Shown: in pieces, positions 6,092-9,014 of the stretch
Layout of the letters: the number at the start of each line of letters is the position of its first letter
Position numbering within the stretch: position 1 is the stretch's first letter
DNA from: JBNKDD01 sp050288085
GTDB lineage: Bacteria > Chloroflexota > Anaerolineae > Aggregatilineales > UBA3940
Assembly (NCBI GenBank): GCA_050288085.1
Contig: JBNKDD010000230.1
Location: 1-9,014 of the forward strand
DNA length: 9,014 nucleotides
Direction of reading: 5' to 3'
The notes under the pieces: generated by a model
Database searches by the model: none
The model's input: only the letters and a program-made list of their open reading frames with translations
Told to the model about the DNA's origin: nothing
Program-made: the position numbers and the translations under genes

Positions 6092-7035
6092 TCGCTCACG
6101 GCGACAAATCGCCACACCCTATCATTCCACCGTTCCTCTTCCTGAGCATCCGATAGATCGACCTCAATCGGGAGTTTTCGGAGTTCTTCCATGACTTCCT
6201 TTGAAATGAAGTGGTGGTGGAGATCGAGCTTCTTCAACTTCTTAATCCGATCGCTTTTCAATAAGGCGCGTGCCCCATCGTCTCCCAGGGTACCCAGTGA
6301 CATATCCAGTATTTCAATGGTATCGAGCACCGGGGAATTGGCAACCACGGCGGCCAGATCGTCGGCGATCTCGCTGTCGCGTAATCCGAGGTATTTCAGC
6401 CTGGGGAAGCGGTCACCGCGCAGAAGCGGGGTAAAGTCATCCGGCTCACTGGTGGCCCCATAGTTCTCTGCGCCCAGGTAGAATTCCAGGTGTTCGAGTG
6501 CGGGCAGGGTAGACATGATCACGTCCTGCACCACCTTGCGATTCAACCCACCTGACTCGATAACGAGCATCTTGAGGTTATTGTGGGTTACCGGTCCCAG
6601 TTTTAAGCCATTACTCCCCCGGCATTTAAAGGTTTCGAGCAGGGGATAAGCCTCCAATAATTGTATTAAATCTGTCGTTTCAATCCACGAAATCTCACTT
6701 TCTTCCATAACGATATCGCCAAAAAAGATGTGGCGCAGATTGGGGAGTTTCTCGCGAGCTGCCACAATTTCGTCACGGACAGAATCAGCCGACTCAATCT
6801 CCTCGGCGGCGGTCCAATCTCTCCAGTATCCCACCACCAGCCCTTCGAGGGTTTTAATCTCCGGCTGTTCGATCAGATCCAAAAATTGCTGCTTCCAGGT
6901 GATGCCTTCTTCAGCTTGTTCGTAATCAAGGAGGATCCGGTAATTAGTATTAGGCTTGAAGCTAGTTTTGGAAGGGATCCACGTTTCAACGGGTTTGCCG
7001 CCAAATGCAGAGATATGTCCATAAATCGCCATCAT
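6088..7035 (-). CDS. STM4015-family leucine-rich-repeat protein
   Basis: The ~315-residue soluble protein opens with MAIYGHISAFGGKPVETW. It continues with LRR-like units such as LPNLRHIFFGD, YPLLETFKCRG, LPALEHLEFYLG, FPRLKYLGLRDSEI, LDTIEILDMSLG and IKKLKKLDLHHHFIS, and ends in IEVDLSDAQEE and RFVAVSE. This matches STM4015-family proteins, the LRR member of the STM4011-4015 cassette. An AGGAG lies 4 nt before the ATG at 7035 and 7 nt before a second ATG at 7032, so either may be used. It is the first gene of the operon, and its stop overlaps the STM4014 start (ATGA). An LRR surface suggests a scaffold or recognition role, or that the protein itself is the substrate of the enzymes; the sequence does not decide between these. 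Confidence 0.9.
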   Translation of the reverse strand: MMAIYGHISAFGGKPVETWIPSKTSFKPNTNYRILLDYEQAEEGITWKQQFLDLIEQPEIKTLEGLVVGYWRDWTAAEEIESADSVRDEIVAAREKLPNLRHIFFGDIVMEESEISWIETTDLIQLLEAYPLLETFKCRGSNGLKLGPVTHNNLKMLVIESGGLNRKVVQDVIMSTLPALEHLEFYLGAENYGATSEPDDFTPLLRGDRFPRLKYLGLRDSEIADDLAAVVANSPVLDTIEILDMSLGTLGDDGARALLKSDRIKKLKKLDLHHHFISKEVMEELRKLPIEVDLSDAQEEERWNDRVWRFVAVSE

Positions 7036-7092
7036 ACAACTCCTGACGGTTAAGGGAGAATTGATATATGGGCCTAAGAACCTGACAGGCTT

Positions 7093-7121
7093 ATGATACG
7101 TTTATCAGGACGATAAGACAA
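7093..7121 (-). promoter_or_regulatory. sigma-70-type promoter for the five-gene operon
   Basis: On the minus strand TTGTCT (7121-7116) and TATCAT (7098-7093) are separated by exactly 17 nt, with the ATG of the first gene about 58 nt downstream. The -10 box matches 5 of 6 consensus positions and the -35 box 4 of 6. Imperfect dyads overlap it: CCTGA/TCAGG (7081-7085, 7105-7109) and CTTAT/ATAAG (7090-7094, 7113-7117). These could be an operator. No terminator separates the promoter from the upstream RHH gene. Confidence 0.5.
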
Positions 7122-7159
7122 GATGTGCTATAGAGGGAAAAAGTCAATCTGTTGCTGAT

Positions 7160-7483
7160 TTAGCGCTTGCCTAGATTGCCCAACATCTTATCCAGCTTGT
7201 CGCCATATTTCGCTTCGGCCTCTTCATTAGAAAGAGTGGTGTTGGCTGGCGATGGAGACTGAACACGCAAACCGTTCAATGCCTTGTTCAGTTCGTCAGC
7301 AATCATGTAGCGGAAATCCTCCGGATCGATAACAGAAACTTCCGGCAGCATGGCCTTCCGCAAAGCTGTCCGGACGATCTCACTACGCTGCCCCCTGGGC
7401 TGGGCTTCAATCCAGGCGATGATATCTGCATCCCACTCCTCATCCAGTTTGACCGTCAGGTGATACTTCGAGCGTTTATTCAT
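7160..7483 (-). CDS. ribbon-helix-helix DNA-binding protein
   Basis: This is a 107-residue protein. Residues 7-13 (YHLTVKL) form the expected DNA-contacting strand. Helix one is about 14-28 (DEEWDADIIAWIEAQ) and helix two about 32-45 (QRSEIVRTALRKAM), the classic RHH/CopG/Arc arrangement. The C-terminal half is charged and low in hydrophobics, ending in KYGDKLDKMLGNLGKR, as in RHH proteins that recruit a partner through a tail. The ATG at 7483 has an excellent GGAGGAG six nt upstream; the open frame continues upstream to 7591 without such support. Repeated inverted motifs in its leader suggest autoregulation. It could control the downstream STM operon, be an orphan antitoxin, or be a plasmid partition-type protein. 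No toxin or ParM/ParA partner is next to it. Confidence 0.8.
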   Translation of the reverse strand: MNKRSKYHLTVKLDEEWDADIIAWIEAQPRGQRSEIVRTALRKAMLPEVSVIDPEDFRYMIADELNKALNGLRVQSPSPANTTLSNEEAEAKYGDKLDKMLGNLGKR

Positions 7484-7502
7484 AGTTTTCTCCTCCGCGA
7501 CA

Positions 7503-7560
7503 GGGTAAGAACGGATAGACCTCACATTTAGCGGGTTCTTACCCGTTTCAGGTACGGGTA
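7503..7560. promoter_or_regulatory. operator-like inverted repeats in the RHH leader
   Basis: GGGTAAGAAC (7503-7512) is perfectly inverted as GTTCTTACCC (7535-7544). The same right arm also forms CGGGT-TCTT-ACCCG (7532-7545), and TACCCG (7540-7545) pairs with CGGGTA (7555-7560). Several overlapping GGGTA half-sites within 60 nt, just upstream of the GGAGGAG Shine-Dalgarno of the RHH gene, are what an autoregulated RHH repressor would bind. The repeats are seen directly; the binding protein is inferred. Confidence 0.5.
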
Positions 7561-7574
7561 CAGCCGCTGAAAAC

Positions 7575-7585
7575 GACGGATAATT
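7575..7585 (+). repeat. shared IS end motif, right copy
   Basis: GACGGATAATT is identical to the minus-strand motif at 547-537 and sits at the equivalent distance from the transposase N-terminus. It is a candidate part of the left terminal inverted repeat of the element. Confidence 0.5.
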
Positions 7586-7603
7586 AGCCACCGTCCCGAA
7601 ATC

Positions 7604-7631
7604 TTGAAAACCACCCAGCCTCCGCTACAAT
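7604..7631 (+). promoter_or_regulatory. transposase promoter
   Basis: TTGAAA (7604-7609) and TACAAT (7626-7631) are 16 nt apart, each one base from consensus, 43 nt upstream of the transposase ATG. The -35 box lies 18 nt inside the shared GACGGATAATT motif, so the promoter is carried by the element. Confidence 0.55.
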
Positions 7632-7673
7632 CCAGGCTTTTGCACCACAGAACAGTAGCGCAAGGTCTGATGA

Positions 7674-8135
7674 ATGCAGCCACTACCTATCATTGAACAT
7701 CTTGTCCTGGTCATTCTGATATTCATCCTCAGCTATTTGCTTTGGCTGCGTTATCGAGACTGGCAAGCGCAATCGAAGAAGAAGAAACCAAAGCGACGAA
7801 AGTGGCGGCCCAAATCCCCGTCGGATTGTCCGGCATGCCAGAAAGGCCTTCACCTCGCGGTCAGACCGATCCAACGACAGGTGAAGCCGTGGTGTGAACA
7901 CAAGAGCACACGCGGGCGCAAGAAAAAGATCAAAACTCAGGGCCATGCCTGCCCGAATCCGGCTTGTCGGTATTTTGGTATTGTTAATGAAGCCGTACAT
8001 GCGCTGGTAGGGAACGGAAAACGTGGCAAGTTTGGCCATATCCAGGCTTTCAAGTGCCAATGCTGCCAGACCAACTTCAGTTCACGCCGAAATACCCCAC
8101 TTCTATCACCTGAAAACCCATCCGGATCGAATTGA
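7674..8135 (+). CDS. IS1-like transposase, N-terminal frame
   Basis: The 153-residue frame has a hydrophobic segment at residues 6-25 (IIEHLVLVILIFILSYLLWL) and a basic linker (34-47). Three cysteine pairs, CPAC (52-55), CPNPAC (93-98) and CQCC (128-131), look like zinc-binding DNA-recognition modules. FSSRRNTPL (135-143) is the last part that fits the family. The final ten residues are out-of-frame sequence, because the conserved continuation (YHLKT...) resumes one base later in the next frame. The ATG at 7674 has AAGG about 8 nt upstream. The equivalent of residues 6-87 is present in the left remnant. Related transposases that I recall are continuous here, so either translation shifts frame or the gene is inactive. 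Confidence 0.8.
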   Translation: MQPLPIIEHLVLVILIFILSYLLWLRYRDWQAQSKKKKPKRRKWRPKSPSDCPACQKGLHLAVRPIQRQVKPWCEHKSTRGRKKKIKTQGHACPNPACRYFGIVNEAVHALVGNGKRGKFGHIQAFKCQCCQTNFSSRRNTPLLSPENPSGSN

Positions 8136-9000
8136 AATGAGTCTCTGGCTGCTGGCTGAAGGAATGGATATCTCCGTTCTGGTTCGATACACCGGACATG
8201 TAGACGCCACGCTTTCTCGTTGGTTGACCCGAGCCGGTATCCACAGTGACCATCTGCACTCGCTAGTGTTTGTGCAGTTATCGCCCAACTATCTGCAAAT
8301 CGATGAATTGTTTGCTCCCGTAGCAGGAAACAGGCGGAAAAGCTGGTTATGGGTGGCCATTGAACCGGTGAGCAAGATTCTCCCAGCTGTTCACCTGGGA
8401 GGACGGACCAACGACGATGCCTGCCATTTCATTCACGACCTCAAGCTGCGTTTAGCTGAAGGATGTGTCCCCGCTTTCACCAGTGATGGACTTCGTGGGT
8501 ATTTCTACGCGCTCACCGCTCACTTTGGTGAATGGTTCGGGGGCAAGTGGTTGGTGAGTATGCAGCTGGTTTATGGTCAGTTGGTTAAACGCCGAAACAA
8601 GAAGAAGGGTGATAAGATGCCATTTACCATTACACGGATGATGTGGGGAAAACGCTGGCAATTGTTTCAGGTGTTAGCAGAATTGGGCTTCTCCACTACC
8701 ATACAAACAGCCTACATTGAGCGGGTGAACCTGACCATTCGTCAGGGAATAGCAGCGCTGACGCGTAAAACCTGGTCACTGGCCAAATCACAGCAAAGCT
8801 TACTGCTACATGTTCACTGGTGGCGAAGCTATTATCATTTCGCTCGACCTCATGAGAGTCTGCGGCTGCGCGTCCCGGGCTTGAAACGCCGCTACAGGCA
8901 GCGAACGCCTGCCATGGCCGCTGGGTTTACTGACCATATCTGGACGGTTGGTGAGCTGTTGAGCCTGCCGCTGGTTTTCGAAGGAGGTACTAACGCATAA
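8104..9000 (+). CDS. IS1-like transposase, catalytic C-terminal frame
   Basis: This frame is open from 8023, but family-like sequence begins at YHLKTHPDRIEMSLWLLAEGMD (from 8104), directly following TPL of the other frame if one base is skipped. It holds a helix-turn-helix-like region (IEMSLWLLAEG...TLSRWLTRAG) and a DDE-type catalytic set. The catalytic residues are D in QIDELF (codon 8302), D in FTSDGLRGYF (8485) and E in YIERVNLTIRQG (8719). The C-terminus is conserved (WWRSYYHFARPHESLR, RYRQRTPAMAAGFTDHIWTV). The catalytic part is uninterrupted and looks recently functional. Fused to the N-terminal frame it would give about 441 residues. The only lesion seen is the +1 frame change at 8100-8104. 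Without frameshifting this part has no obvious ribosome-binding site of its own. Confidence 0.8.
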   Translation, partial: YHLKTHPDRIEMSLWLLAEGMDISVLVRYTGHVDATLSRWLTRAGIHSDHLHSLVFVQLSPNYLQIDELFAPVAGNRRKSWLWVAIEPVSKILPAVHLGGRTNDDACHFIHDLKLRLAEGCVPAFTSDGLRGYFYALTAHFGEWFGGKWLVSMQLVYGQLVKRRNKKKGDKMPFTITRMMWGKRWQLFQVLAELGFSTTIQTAYIERVNLTIRQGIAALTRKTWSLAKSQQSLLLHVHWWRSYYHFARPHESLRLRVPGLKRRYRQRTPAMAAGFTDHIWTVGELLSLPLVFEGGTNA

Positions 9001-9014
9001 GACACAAACCCGGT

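Larger units (their letters stand above)
7557..9014 (+). mobile_element. IS1-like insertion sequence, right end outside the window
   Basis: The element comprises a left-end region with the motif shared with the left remnant (GACGGATAATT at 7575-7585), a promoter, and a transposase split over two frames. The left boundary is uncertain, between the GGTAC at 7557 and the GACGG at 7575. The right end is not seen: only 14 nt follow the stop codon and no matching inverted repeat is found there. Confidence 0.65.

Noticed and set aside
7160..7483. RHH gene as antitoxin of a toxin-antitoxin pair
   Set aside because: No small toxin-like gene lies directly beside it: the IS lies on one side and the STM operon on the other.
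7484..7591. 36-residue N-terminal extension of the RHH protein
   Set aside because: The extension covers the operator-like repeats, while the ATG at 7483 has a near-perfect GGAGGAG six nt upstream and begins just before the RHH strand.

Overview
The window (about 9 kb, moderate G+C) looks like an accessory region of a bacterial chromosome or large plasmid. The transposase at the right edge resembles, from memory, a divergent IS1-like subfamily common in Chloroflexota. A Chloroflexota-like host is therefore my best guess, but nothing here fixes the taxonomy.

Layout from left to right. Positions 1-175 are non-coding, with two clear inverted repeats. A truncated, minus-strand remnant of an IS1-like transposase N-terminus lies at 176-451. 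A two-gene plus-strand operon follows (703-1973): a small conserved protein of unknown function and a leucine-rich-repeat protein with a DUF6745-like C-terminus. This operon meets, with a gap of only 7 nt, the 3' end of a tightly overlapping five-gene minus-strand operon (7035 down to 1981). In transcription order the five genes match the STM4015 (LRR protein), STM4014 (ATP-grasp), STM4013 (alkaline-phosphatase/sulfatase-fold hydrolase), STM4012 (HemW-like radical SAM) and STM4011 (second radical SAM) families. Upstream on the same strand is a ribbon-helix-helix DNA-binding protein (7483-7160) with inverted repeats in its leader. The right edge carries a second, nearly complete IS1-like transposase on the plus strand (7674-9000), whose coding frame changes by +1 at about 8100-8104.

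The two transposase copies point away from each other. Both carry the same 11-base motif, GACGGATAATT, at nearly the same distance upstream of their homologous N-termini, so roughly 7 kb of passenger genes sits between two inverted copies of related elements.

The main item of interest is the STM4011-STM4015 cassette. Its enzyme content (two radical SAM proteins, an ATP-grasp ligase and a metallo-hydrolase, plus an LRR protein) has the make-up of a biosynthetic or protein-modification pathway. To my knowledge its substrate and product have not been described. The gene overlaps (ATGA, 34 nt, 11 nt, 14 nt) and one good promoter upstream of the first gene suggest that it is expressed as one translationally coupled unit.
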